From Sphingomonadales bacterium 12-68-11 (GTDB taxonomy: Bacteria; Pseudomonadota; Alphaproteobacteria; Sphingomonadales; Sphingomonadaceae), in assembly GCA_002279825.1 (NCBI GenBank), contig NCCV01000004.1, forward strand, positions 62,001-126,000: 64,000 nucleotides of DNA, written 5' to 3'. The notes beneath the pieces are model-generated. The model had not been told where the DNA came from. It did not search any database and saw only the letters and a list, made by a program, of their open reading frames with translations. Below are positions 26,253 to 34,637 of the stretch, piece after piece. The translations under genes and the position numbers were made by a program. Within the stretch, counting starts at the first letter, position 1; each line of letters opens with the position of its first letter.

Positions 26253-27818
26253 TCAGCCCGTCTCGATACCCTGGGCCGCCAGCCAGGCCCGAACCGGCTC
26301 CAGCGCTTCGCCGTGCGAGCGCCATTTCCCCACTCCATCGGCATTGATCGGGCGCCTGACCTGGGCGGCGCTCGGCGTCGCGACCGGGCCGCTGTTCTCG
26401 TGAAACGCGAGGCAGGCCGGATCCCAGTCGAGCCCGCAATGCGCGAGCAGCCGGCGCGTCTGTCCTTCCTGGTCGGCGACGAGCGCTTCGTAAGATAACT
26501 GCAGCACGCGCCCCGGCCAAAGCCGGTCCCACAGCGCCATCAGCCGGTCGAACCGCGCATAGTAGCGCGCAGTGTCCATCAGGTCGTAGGAATAGGCGTA
26601 ATAGGCGGACTGGCTGGCGAACAGGTTTTTGAAGTTGCTCCACAGGGTGTCCATCGGATGGCGGCGGAGGCACACGATCGGGGCTTGGGGAAGCGCTCGC
26701 ACGATGTGCCCGATGTAGAGGAAGTTGGCCGGCAGCTTGTCGGTGAAGCGCGGCGTGTCCGGCGGCCGATGATGCCGAGCGCGTTCCAGGTAGGCCGCGC
26801 CGAGCGCACTGGGATCTATCGCACCGCTCGCCGCAACCGTAGCCGCATCGATGACGACGCGCGAAGGCGTTCCCGCGAGCTGCTTGACCGCAAGCGGCAT
26901 GGCCTGGAGCTCTCCCGCCGATCCGACTTCGGGATGCGAGGCGAGGATCCGATCGACCAGCGTGGTGCCGGTGCGCGGCATGCCGACCACGAAGATCGGG
27001 GCCGGGCCGGGATAGCCCGGGCTCGTCGGTTCGATACTCGGAAGAGTGCCGAACAGCGCTTCGATCGCATCGAAGATCGCTGCGTCCTGCGCGAACGAGT
27101 AGCCGATAGTCCGCTTGTGCGCGGCATTGGCGGCGGCAAGGTGCGCGAACGCCGGCGCAGCGTCGCCGATATCCTCGAGTTCCTTTGCCAGCGCATACTC
27201 GATGCGCAGCCGGTCCGCCGGCTCATTGGCCGACGCCAGCGCGGCTTCAAGCCTCGGCACATGGTTGGCCTGCGCGGTTTGGCGCGCGAGAATGGCGAGT
27301 CCGTAATGCGCGCGGGCATGGCCGGGATCGGCGGCGAGGATCGCCTCGTAGTGTGTGCGGGCCTCACCGGTGCGGCCGGTAAAGCCGCACGCCGCCGCCA
27401 GGTTGTAGCGATACTCGAGATTGCCGGGTTCGGCCGCGACCGCCGCCTCGAACGGCGCCAGCGAGGCCTGGTGGTCGCCGAGCCGGGCCAGCACGCAACC
27501 GATCGTGTCGAGAGTGAGCGCATCGTCGGGCGCCAGGGCGAGCGCGCCGCGCGCCGCGCCGGCCGCCTCGCCGTCGCGGCGCGTGAGGATGAGCAGCCTC
27601 GCAAGCTGGGCCAAAGGCTCAGCCCCCGGGGCGTGTGCTACTGCCGCTTCGACAAGGGGTATCGCGCGCGCCACCTGGCCCGCTTCCGCCGCGGCCATGC
27701 CGAGCAGGAACAGCCCCGTCGCGCGGTGCGGCCCTTCGGCCAGCGCTTTGGCAGCAGCGACCGCTGCGGGCAGGTCGCCGCGCTTCAGCGCCGCCCTGGC
27801 CTGGTCTTCCAGCGTCAT
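26253..27818 (-). CDS. TPR-repeat sulfotransferase
   Basis: 521 residues. The N-terminal half (about 1-245) is tetratricopeptide-like (alanine-rich helix pairs such as ALAEGPHRATGLFLLGMAAAEAGQ and NLEYRYNLAAACGFTGRTGEARTHYEAIL). The C-terminal half is a sulfotransferase with the PAPS 5'-phosphosulfate loop GMPRTGTTLVDRIL and a 3'-phosphate-binding region around CLRRHPMDTLWSNFKNLF. It probably transfers sulfate from PAPS to a protein or glycan. ATG 27818 was chosen because the protein upstream of it in frame is low-complexity. It is monocistronic and divergent from msrB. Confidence 0.88.
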   Translation of the reverse strand: MTLEDQARAALKRGDLPAAVAAAKALAEGPHRATGLFLLGMAAAEAGQVARAIPLVEAAVAHAPGAEPLAQLARLLILTRRDGEAAGAARGALALAPDDALTLDTIGCVLARLGDHQASLAPFEAAVAAEPGNLEYRYNLAAACGFTGRTGEARTHYEAILAADPGHARAHYGLAILARQTAQANHVPRLEAALASANEPADRLRIEYALAKELEDIGDAAPAFAHLAAANAAHKRTIGYSFAQDAAIFDAIEALFGTLPSIEPTSPGYPGPAPIFVVGMPRTGTTLVDRILASHPEVGSAGELQAMPLAVKQLAGTPSRVVIDAATVAASGAIDPSALGAAYLERARHHRPPDTPRFTDKLPANFLYIGHIVRALPQAPIVCLRRHPMDTLWSNFKNLFASQSAYYAYSYDLMDTARYYARFDRLMALWDRLWPGRVLQLSYEALVADQEGQTRRLLAHCGLDWDPACLAFHENSGPVATPSAAQVRRPINADGVGKWRSHGEALEPVRAWLAAQGIETG

Positions 27819-27914
27819 ACGGCCCCCGCTCCGCTGCGCGGGGTCCGTGCGAAGGTGCAGTCGTGCGGAGCCATGTGTCTCGAATACCCCGCCGCCGGCA
27901 ATCCGGTTGTGTGT

Positions 27915-27945
27915 TCTTGCACCCGTCCTATGTTGCGGTGCAAGA
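27915..27945. promoter_or_regulatory. Inverted repeat TCTTGCACC-N13-GGTGCAAGA between sulfotransferase and msrB
   Basis: Perfect 9-bp arms with a 13-base spacer in the 209-base divergent region. The right part (ATGTTGCGGTGCAA, 27930-27943) is identical to the reverse complement of the element at 37384-37397 and similar to the one at 8809-8822. Confidence 0.5.
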
Positions 27946-28027
27946 CCCGCGTGACGCGCGGTGCGGCCCGCTAAGGCACGGATCGGCACTGCTCCAGGCG
28001 CGCTATTCATCCGATGGAGATGGCATC

Positions 28028-28510
28028 ATGACCGAAGCACCGCCGTTCGACCTAGCCCCGCCCACTGCGGCACAGCGCTCCGACCTGGCGGCCGGGCTGA
28101 CTTCGCAGGAGCGGGCGGTCTTGCTCGAGCATGGTACCGAAGCCCCGTTTTGCGGCGTGCTGCTGACCGAGAAGCGGCCGGGCACCTACACCTGCCGGCT
28201 GTGCGGCCTGCCGCTGTTCGCGGGCGGCACCAAGTTCGAAAGCGGCACCGGTTGGCCGAGTTTCACCCAGCCGTTCGCCGAGGGCCATCTGCGTTACATC
28301 ACCGACACCAGTTACGGCATGGTCCGCACCGAAATCGTCTGCGCGCGGTGCGGCTCGCACCAGGGCCACGTGTTCGACGACGGGCCGCCGCCGAACGGGC
28401 AGCGCTTCTGCATCAACAGCGTCTCGCTGGCATTCGTGCCCGACGGCGAGCCTTTGCCCGACCTGCTCGGCCGCGGCGCACCTGAGGGTGAGCCGCGGGT
28501 GCGCGTCTGA
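28028..28510 (+). CDS. msrB: Peptide-methionine (R)-S-oxide reductase
   Basis: 160-residue MsrB that reduces methionine R-sulfoxide. It has the two zinc CxxC motifs (CRLCG and CARCG), the substrate-pocket segment FESGTGWPSF and the catalytic Cys in RFCINS. No signal peptide is seen, so it is cytosolic. It overlaps the next gene by one base (TGATG), forming an operon with the FMN reductase and possibly tetR. Confidence 0.95.
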   Translation: MTEAPPFDLAPPTAAQRSDLAAGLTSQERAVLLEHGTEAPFCGVLLTEKRPGTYTCRLCGLPLFAGGTKFESGTGWPSFTQPFAEGHLRYITDTSYGMVRTEIVCARCGSHQGHVFDDGPPPNGQRFCINSVSLAFVPDGEPLPDLLGRGAPEGEPRVRV

Positions 28511-29073
28511 TGGCCGGGACGCTTCACGTCCTGGGTGTCGCCGGGAGCCTGCGCGCGGGTTCGCTCAACCGCGCGCTGCTCCACGCCGCGGCCGGACTTG
28601 CGCCGCCCGGCCTCAGCATCGAGGTGTTCGATCTCGCCGCGGTGCCGCTTTACAACGGCGATGTCGAGGCGGCGGGCGATCCGCCCGGTGTGGCGGCGTT
28701 CAAGCAAGCGATCGCGGCGGCTGACGGCGTGCTGTTCGCGACCCCGGAGTACAATCACGGCGTGCCCGGGGTGATGAAGAACGCCGTCGACTGGGCCTCG
28801 CGCCCACCGCGCGAGGCGCCGCTGGGCGGCAAGCCGGTCGGGATTATCGGCGCCTCGCCGGGGATCACCGGCACGGCGCGCGGCCAGAGCCAGTTGCGCC
28901 AGGCGTTCGAATTCACCAATTCCTACTGCCTGCCGCAGCCCGAGCTGCTGGTGTTCAAAGCGCACGAGAAGTTCGATGCCGCCGGCCAGCTCACCGACGA
29001 AGCGACGGCGCAGTTCCTGCAGCGCTACCTGGTGGCCTTCGCGGACTGGGTACGGCGCTTCGCCCCTGGCTGA
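28510..29073 (+). CDS. NADPH-dependent FMN reductase
   Basis: 187-residue flavodoxin-fold reductase of the NADPH-dependent FMN/quinone reductase family. The N-terminal phosphate-binding segment is GVAGSLRAGSLNRALL, and the second motif ATPEYNHGVPGVMKNAVDWAS is characteristic of the family. It may detoxify quinones or supply reduced flavin. It is translationally coupled to msrB, which suggests an oxidative-stress operon. Confidence 0.93.
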   Translation: MAGTLHVLGVAGSLRAGSLNRALLHAAAGLAPPGLSIEVFDLAAVPLYNGDVEAAGDPPGVAAFKQAIAAADGVLFATPEYNHGVPGVMKNAVDWASRPPREAPLGGKPVGIIGASPGITGTARGQSQLRQAFEFTNSYCLPQPELLVFKAHEKFDAAGQLTDEATAQFLQRYLVAFADWVRRFAPG

Positions 29074-29130
29074 CCCTCACTGCGCGGAAAGCACAAGCAA
29101 GGCATGGATTTGCCTCGCGACGCATGTTAT

Positions 29131-29144
29131 ATACCGCTCGTTAT
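29131..29144. promoter_or_regulatory. TetR-type operator 1 at tetR start
   Basis: ATACC-GCTC-GTTAT, overlapping the proposed ATG of tetR. It matches operator 3 at 29824-29837 including flanks (TATACCGCTYGKTATGAAA). It suggests autorepression. Confidence 0.65.
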
Positions 29145-29754
29145 GAAACTCGGCTGTTCCCTTCCGGCGCGTGGACGCCCGCGCGAATTCGATACCGAGG
29201 AAGCGCTCGCCAGCGCGCTGCGCGTGTTCTGGAGCAAGGGCTACGAAGGCGCCTCGATGGCCGATCTGACCGAGGCGATGGGCATCACCAAGCCGAGCCT
29301 CTACGCCGCGTTCGGTAACAAGGAAGCCTTGTTCGCCAAGGCGCTCGATCTCTACGAGCGCGAGAAGCTGGCCTACGTGTCCAAGGCGCTCGACGCACCG
29401 ACCGCCAAGGAAGTCGCCGAAAAGCTGCTGCGCGGCGCGCTCGACATGCTGACCGGGCAGGGCAGCCCCGGCGCGTGTCTGATGGTGACCAATTCGGTGC
29501 CGTGCGGCGAGGATTCGGAATGCATTCGCGAGCAGGTCGTGGCGCGCGGCGCCGTGGCCAAGCGCGCGCTGCTCGAACGCTTCGAACAGGCGCGGCGCGA
29601 AGGCGAGCTACCCGCTCACATCGATGTCGAAGGGCTGTGCAGCTGCCTGGTAGCCACGATGCAGGGCATGTCCTTGCAGGCCGGCGCGGGTGCCTCGCAC
29701 GAGGAGCTGGAGAAGCTCGTCCAGACCAGCCTAGCGATGTGGCCGACGGCCTGA
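29143..29754 (+). CDS. TetR/AcrR-family repressor
   Basis: 203 residues. The N-terminal helix-turn-helix (GRPREFDTEEALASALRVFWSKGYEGASMADLTEAMGITKPSLYAAFGNKEALF) is followed by an all-helical ligand domain with several cysteines (GACLMVTNSVPCGEDSEC). The start is uncertain: ATG 29143 has no ribosome-binding site and overlaps operator 1 (possibly leaderless), while ATG 29104 has AAGG upstream. It is predicted to repress itself and the RND efflux operon that begins at 30140, whose promoter carries two matching operators. Confidence 0.92.
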   Translation: MKLGCSLPARGRPREFDTEEALASALRVFWSKGYEGASMADLTEAMGITKPSLYAAFGNKEALFAKALDLYEREKLAYVSKALDAPTAKEVAEKLLRGALDMLTGQGSPGACLMVTNSVPCGEDSECIREQVVARGAVAKRALLERFEQARREGELPAHIDVEGLCSCLVATMQGMSLQAGAGASHEELEKLVQTSLAMWPTA

Positions 29755-29776
29755 GCGCTCCGGCGCTCGACATTTC

Positions 29777-29790
29777 TTACCGGCCGGTAT
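29777..29790. promoter_or_regulatory. TetR-type operator 2
   Basis: TTACC-GGCC-GGTAT, containing the 12-base perfect palindrome TACCGGCCGGTA. It lies just upstream of the -35 of the efflux promoter and has the same 5-4-5 layout as operators 1 and 3. Confidence 0.65.
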
Positions 29791-29799
29791 AAATACTCC

Positions 29800-29828
29800 T
29801 TGACGGCGAATGAACCGATTTCTATACC
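29800..29828 (+). promoter_or_regulatory. Sigma-70-type promoter of the efflux operon
   Basis: TTGACG (29800-29805), 17-base spacer, TATACC (29823-29828). Good -35 and spacing; the -10 overlaps operator 3. Transcription would begin about 300 bases ahead of the adaptor gene. Confidence 0.65.
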
Positions 29829-29837
29829 GCTTGGTAT
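29824..29837. promoter_or_regulatory. TetR-type operator 3 over the -10
   Basis: ATACC-GCTT-GGTAT, covering the -10 of the efflux promoter; binding here would block RNA polymerase. It is nearly identical with flanks to operator 1. Confidence 0.7.
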
Positions 29838-30139
29838 GAAAACCGGATCGGTCCGGCCAACGGTGCAATCCGGCGGTCGGCCCGACAGGGGCAAGTCCAT
29901 GAACCACATGCCGAAATTCTGATCCAGACCGGCGAGGCGGAGTCCCGCACGGCTCGCGCGCTTTAGGCGCGTGTGACCGTCCGGAAGGATTTCCGCGAGT
30001 CGCCGGCCGGCTCATTCGATCACGACGCGGCTGCCGGCGAGCAGCCCGTCACAACCTTCCGGGTGAGGACCGACACGAAACGGGGATGCGCTTCCCCGGG
30101 CGGGCCCGCGTGCCCTCGAACCAAAGCAAGGTGCCGACG
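29838..30139 (+). other. Long untranslated leader of the efflux operon
   Basis: About 300 bases without a credible gene. It contains hairpins CGCGC-N7-GCGCG (29955-29971) and CGGAA-GGAT-TTCCG (29982-29995). No known riboswitch class could be assigned. Confidence 0.4.
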
Positions 30140-31408
30140 ATGAACGACCTGACGCCGATCGATATCGAAACCCGCAACGCCGACGCGGAAGCGCCCGCCG
30201 ATCGGGGCCCGCGCTGGCGCCGCGGCGCCGCGCTGCTGGCGATCATCGCCGCCGTGCTCGCGGCCTGGTTCCTGATCGGCGCGGGCGACCAGCCCGCCGC
30301 CGCCCCGCCGCCGCTCGCCGAAGTTGTCGTGGCCCAGCCGCTCCAGCGCCAGGTCACCGAGTGGGACGAATATGTCGGCCGGTTCGAGGCCAGCCGGGCG
30401 GTCGAAATCCGTCCGCGCGTCGCGGGGCAGATCACCGCGGTCCACTTCACCGACGGGCAGTTTGTCCGCGCCGGGCAGGCGCTGTTCACGATCGACCGCC
30501 GGCCGTATGCAGCCGCGCTCGGCGAAGCCCAGGCCTCGGTCGCCGCCGCGCGCAGCGAGCTGGCGCTGGCCCGCGCCGAGCTCGAACGCGCTACCAAGCT
30601 GGTCGAGTTCGACGCCGTCTCGGGGAGCGAGATCGACCGGCTGCGGGCCCGCGTGCAGGCCGCGCAAGCTTCGCTGACCGCCGCACAGGCGCGCGTCACC
30701 TCGCGGTCGCTCGATGTCGAGTTCGCCACCGTGCGCGCGCCGATGTCGGGCCGCGTGTCCGATCGCCGAGTCGATCCCGGCAACCTCGTCTCCGCCGGCG
30801 ATGGCGGCTCGGGCACGCTGCTGACCACGATCAACGCGGTCGATCCGATCTACTTCACTTTCGACGGCTCCGAAGCGCTGTTCCTCAAGGCGCGCCGCAA
30901 CGCAGCGGGCGAGGGCACCCAGGTCGAAGTGCGGCTGCAGGACGAGACCGGCTACGCTCACCGCGGCAAGCTGGACTTCACCGACAATGCGCTCGATCCG
31001 CGCTCGGGCACGATCCGCGCCCGCGCCACGTTCGCCAATCCCGACGGGTTCCTCACCCCCGGCATGTTCGGCAACATGCGCCTCGCCGCCAGCGGCACCG
31101 CGCAGGCGCTGCTGGTCCCAGATACCGCGGTGCAGACCGACCAGGCGCGCAAGACGCTGCTGGTGGTCGCCGCCGACGGCACCGTGGCGGTCAAGCCGGT
31201 CGTACTCGGTCCGGTGATCGACGGGCTGCGGGTCGTCCGCTCGGGCCTCACGCCGCGCGACCGGGTGGTCATCGTCGGTACCCAACATGCGGTGCCCGGC
31301 AGCAAGGTTTCGGCCAAACCCGGGCGGATCGCGCCGGAACGCGCCGCCGCCGGGGGCGGCTCCTCTTACGCGGCGCCGATCTCCGGCGAAGCCACTTTCA
31401 CCAACTGA
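30140..31408 (+). CDS. RND efflux periplasmic adaptor (MexA/AcrA type)
   Basis: 422 residues. An N-terminal cytoplasmic segment and one membrane anchor (ALLAIIAAVLAAWFLIGAG) precede a lipoyl/hairpin/beta-barrel adaptor fold (EIRPRVAGQITAVHFTDGQFVRAGQALFTID, a long alpha-hairpin at about 130-200, then TVRAPMSGRVSDRRVDPGNLV). It links the inner-membrane pump to the outer-membrane channel. ATG 30140 was chosen for its AAGG site; the frame is open 54 bases further upstream. First gene of the TetR-controlled efflux operon. Confidence 0.94.
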   Translation: MNDLTPIDIETRNADAEAPADRGPRWRRGAALLAIIAAVLAAWFLIGAGDQPAAAPPPLAEVVVAQPLQRQVTEWDEYVGRFEASRAVEIRPRVAGQITAVHFTDGQFVRAGQALFTIDRRPYAAALGEAQASVAAARSELALARAELERATKLVEFDAVSGSEIDRLRARVQAAQASLTAAQARVTSRSLDVEFATVRAPMSGRVSDRRVDPGNLVSAGDGGSGTLLTTINAVDPIYFTFDGSEALFLKARRNAAGEGTQVEVRLQDETGYAHRGKLDFTDNALDPRSGTIRARATFANPDGFLTPGMFGNMRLAASGTAQALLVPDTAVQTDQARKTLLVVAADGTVAVKPVVLGPVIDGLRVVRSGLTPRDRVVIVGTQHAVPGSKVSAKPGRIAPERAAAGGGSSYAAPISGEATFTN

Positions 31409-31431
31409 TCCGATCGACCGGAGCCGGACCC

Positions 31432-34400
31432 ATGCGCTTTTCACGCTTCTTCATCGACCGGCCGATTTTCGCAGCGGTGATCGCCATTCTAATCACCGTC
31501 GTCGGGGCGATCTCGTATTTCTTCCTGCCGGTGTCGCAGTACCCCGAAGTGGTGCCGCCGACGGTCACCGTCAGCGCGGCCTACCCGGGCGCTTCGGCCG
31601 AAACGGTGGCTGAGACGGTCGCCAACCCGATCGAGCAGGAGATCAACGGGGTCGAGGGGATGCTCTACCTTTCGTCGAACTCGACGGGTGACGGCCGCAC
31701 CACCATCACCGTCACGTTCGCGCAGGGCACCGACCTCGACGAGGCGCAAGTGCTGGTCCAGAACCGGGTGGCGATCGCCACCCCGCGCCTGCCCACCGAA
31801 GTGCAGCGGCTTGGCATCGTCACGCGCAAGAGCGCGCCGGACTTCCTGCTGGTAGTCAACCTGATCTCGCCCGACGCCTCGCTCGACCGCGCCTATATCT
31901 CGAACTACGCGCAGACCCGCATCAAGGACCGCCTCGCGCGGCTCGACGGGGTCGGCGACGTGCAGCTGTTCGGCAACCGCGATCTGTCGATGCGGGTGTG
32001 GATCGATCCCGGCCGCGCCGCCGCGCTCGGGCTGACAGCGGGCGACATCGTCTCGGCGCTGCGCGCCCAGAACGTCCAGGTTGCGGCGGGTTCGCTCGGC
32101 CAGCCGCCCTCGGGCGGCAGCGCCTTCCAGCTCAACGTCGAAACGCAGGGCCGCTTCACCGAGCCCGCGCAGTTCGGCGAGGTGGTCGTGCGCACCGATT
32201 CCGACGGCCGCCAGGTGCGCGTCTCCGACGTCGCCCGGGTCGAACTCGGCGCCGACGACTACGGCACTTCGGCCTATCTCAACGAACAGGACTCGGTGAT
32301 CATCCCGATCTTCCAGCGTCCCGGCTCGAACGCGCTTGCCGCCGCCGACGGCGTGATTACCGAGATGGAACTGCTCGCCAAGGAATTCCCCGCCGGTCTC
32401 GAATACCGCATCGTCTACAACCCGACCGAGTTCATCGAGAAGTCCGTCGACGCGGTGATCGAGACGCTGATCGAGGCGATCGTCCTCGTCGTGCTGGTGA
32501 TCCTGGTATTCCTGCAGAAATGGCGCGCGGCGATCATCCCCGTGCTCGCGATCCCGGTCTCGCTGATCGGCACTTTCGCGGTGCTCGCGATGCTCGGCTA
32601 CTCGCTCAACAATCTGTCGCTGTTCGGGCTGGTGCTGGCGATCGGCATCGTGGTCGACGACGCCATCGTGGTGGTGGAGAATGTCGAACGCAACATCGAG
32701 CACGGCCTCTCCCCGCTCGAAGCGGCGCGGACCTCGATGGACGAGGTCGCCGCGGCGCTGGTCGCGATCGTGCTGGTGCTGTGCGCGGTGTTCGTGCCGA
32801 CGCTGTTCATCAGCGGCATGTCGGGGGCGTTCTACCAGCAGTTCGCGGTGACCATCTCGGCCGCGACGGTCATCTCGCTGGTGGTCTCGCTGACGCTCTC
32901 GCCCGCGCTGGCTGCGATCCTGCTGAAGCCGCGCGAGCGCCCCGAAGGCGCGCCGCGCTGGCGGCAGTGGATCGACCGCGCCGGCGACCGCTTCAACCGC
33001 GCGTTCGAACGTTTCAGCCGCTCCTACGCCAACCTGACCGCGCGGCTGGTGCGCATGCCGCGCCGGGTGATGGCGACTTACCTCGGACTAATCGGGCTGA
33101 CGGTCGTGTCGCTCGCCGCCACTCCGACGGGATTCATCCCGGCGCAGGACCAGGGTTACTTCCTGACCGTCATCCAGCTCCCGCCGGGTTCCTCCACCGC
33201 GCGCACCGACGCAGTGATGAAGAAGGTCGCCGAGCGCGTCCTGCCGATCCCGGGGATCACCGGCACGGTCATGCTGTCGGGCTTCGACGGCCCGTCGGAG
33301 ACACGCGCCGCCAGCTCGGCCGCGGCGTACTGGGTGCTCGACGATTTCGACGATCGCACTGCCGACGGCCACACGCTCGATTCGCTGATCGCTGCCGCAC
33401 AGGCCGCCACCGCCGACATCACCGAAGCGCGCCTGATGATCGTCAAGCCGCCGCTGATCCGCGGCATCGGCTCGGCGGGCGGCTTCCGGCTGATGATCCA
33501 GGACCGCAACGGGGCCGGCTACGAGCAGCTCGCCCAGGCGGCCTATGGGGTCATCGGCCAGGCCAACCAGACCCCGGGCATCGCCGGCGCCTATACCTTC
33601 TTCGATACCGCCACCCCGCGCGTCTTTGCCGACATCGACCGCGACAAGGCGGAGATGCTCGGCGTCGCGCCGGACCAGGTGTTCGAGACGCTGCAGGTCT
33701 ATCTCGGTTCGTCGTTCGTGAACGACTTCAACCTGCTCGGCCGCACCTACCGGGTGACCGCGCAGGCCGGTGAGGAGTTCCGCCGCACCCCGGCCGACAT
33801 CGCCAACCTCCAGACCCGGTCGGCGACCGGGGCAATGGTGCCGCTCGGCGCGGTGGCCACGTTCAAGGACAAGACCGGGCCTTACCGCGTCACGCGCTAC
33901 AACCTCGCGCCCGCGGTCGAAGTCGATGGCGACACCGCGCCCGGCTATTCCTCGGGCCAGTCGCTCGCGGCGATGGAGCAGATCGCCGCCCAGGCGCTGC
34001 CGCGCGGGTTCTCGAGCGAATGGACCGGGATCGCCTACCAGCAGAAGACCGCCGGCAACACCGCCGGGCTGGTGTTCGGAATGGCGGTGCTGTTCGTGTT
34101 TCTGGTGCTCGCGGCGCAATACGAGAGCCTGGTCATGCCGCTGGCGATCATCCTGATCGTGCCGATGTGCCTGCTCGCCGCGATGCTTGGCGTGAACTTG
34201 CGCGGCATGGACAACAACGTGCTGACTCAGATCGGGCTGGTGGTGCTGATCGCGCTCGCGGCCAAGAACGCGATCCTGATCGTCGAGTTCGCGCGCCAGG
34301 GCGAGCAACTGCACGGCTACGATCCGCTCGAAGCCGCGGTCCACGCCGCCGAGCAGCGCCTGCGTCCGATCCTGATGACCAGCTTCGCGTTCATCCTCGG

Positions 34401-34626
34401 CACCCTGCCGCTGGTGATCGCGACCGGCGCGGGGGCGGAACTGCGCCAGGCGCTCGGCACCGCGGTGTTCTTCGGCATGGCCGGGGTGACCGCGTTCGGG
34501 CTGTTGTTCACGCCCACGTTCTACGTCGTCAGCCGCTCGCTCGGCGACTGGTTCGCCGGGCTGCGCACCCGCCGCCAGGGCGGCGGGGCCGGCCCGGCCG
34601 ACCCGCACCCGATCCCTGCTGAATAA
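31432..34626 (+). CDS. RND efflux pump, HAE1 family (MexB/AcrB type)
   Basis: 1064-residue proton-driven multidrug exporter, full length for the family. It starts with the typical MRFSRFFIDRPIFAAVIAI and has two sets of membrane helices and two large periplasmic loops. The proton-relay aspartates sit in GIVVDDAIVVVENVERN (about residues 409-410), and the second-half Lys in AAKNAILIVEFARQ is also present. It lies between the adaptor and outer-membrane factor genes with short spacers, completing a tripartite pump. Confidence 0.96.
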   Translation: MRFSRFFIDRPIFAAVIAILITVVGAISYFFLPVSQYPEVVPPTVTVSAAYPGASAETVAETVANPIEQEINGVEGMLYLSSNSTGDGRTTITVTFAQGTDLDEAQVLVQNRVAIATPRLPTEVQRLGIVTRKSAPDFLLVVNLISPDASLDRAYISNYAQTRIKDRLARLDGVGDVQLFGNRDLSMRVWIDPGRAAALGLTAGDIVSALRAQNVQVAAGSLGQPPSGGSAFQLNVETQGRFTEPAQFGEVVVRTDSDGRQVRVSDVARVELGADDYGTSAYLNEQDSVIIPIFQRPGSNALAAADGVITEMELLAKEFPAGLEYRIVYNPTEFIEKSVDAVIETLIEAIVLVVLVILVFLQKWRAAIIPVLAIPVSLIGTFAVLAMLGYSLNNLSLFGLVLAIGIVVDDAIVVVENVERNIEHGLSPLEAARTSMDEVAAALVAIVLVLCAVFVPTLFISGMSGAFYQQFAVTISAATVISLVVSLTLSPALAAILLKPRERPEGAPRWRQWIDRAGDRFNRAFERFSRSYANLTARLVRMPRRVMATYLGLIGLTVVSLAATPTGFIPAQDQGYFLTVIQLPPGSSTARTDAVMKKVAERVLPIPGITGTVMLSGFDGPSETRAASSAAAYWVLDDFDDRTADGHTLDSLIAAAQAATADITEARLMIVKPPLIRGIGSAGGFRLMIQDRNGAGYEQLAQAAYGVIGQANQTPGIAGAYTFFDTATPRVFADIDRDKAEMLGVAPDQVFETLQVYLGSSFVNDFNLLGRTYRVTAQAGEEFRRTPADIANLQTRSATGAMVPLGAVATFKDKTGPYRVTRYNLAPAVEVDGDTAPGYSSGQSLAAMEQIAAQALPRGFSSEWTGIAYQQKTAGNTAGLVFGMAVLFVFLVLAAQYESLVMPLAIILIVPMCLLAAMLGVNLRGMDNNVLTQIGLVVLIALAAKNAILIVEFARQGEQLHGYDPLEAAVHAAEQRLRPILMTSFAFILGTLPLVIATGAGAELRQALGTAVFFGMAGVTAFGLLFTPTFYVVSRSLGDWFAGLRTRRQGGGAGPADPHPIPAE

Positions 34627-34637
34627 GGAACCGCACG

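Noticed and set aside
29841..30060. Resemblance to FMN or cobalamin riboswitch fragments in the efflux leader
   Set aside because: Only short GC-rich pieces resemble the consensus; the multi-stem core was not found and the downstream genes do not fit.
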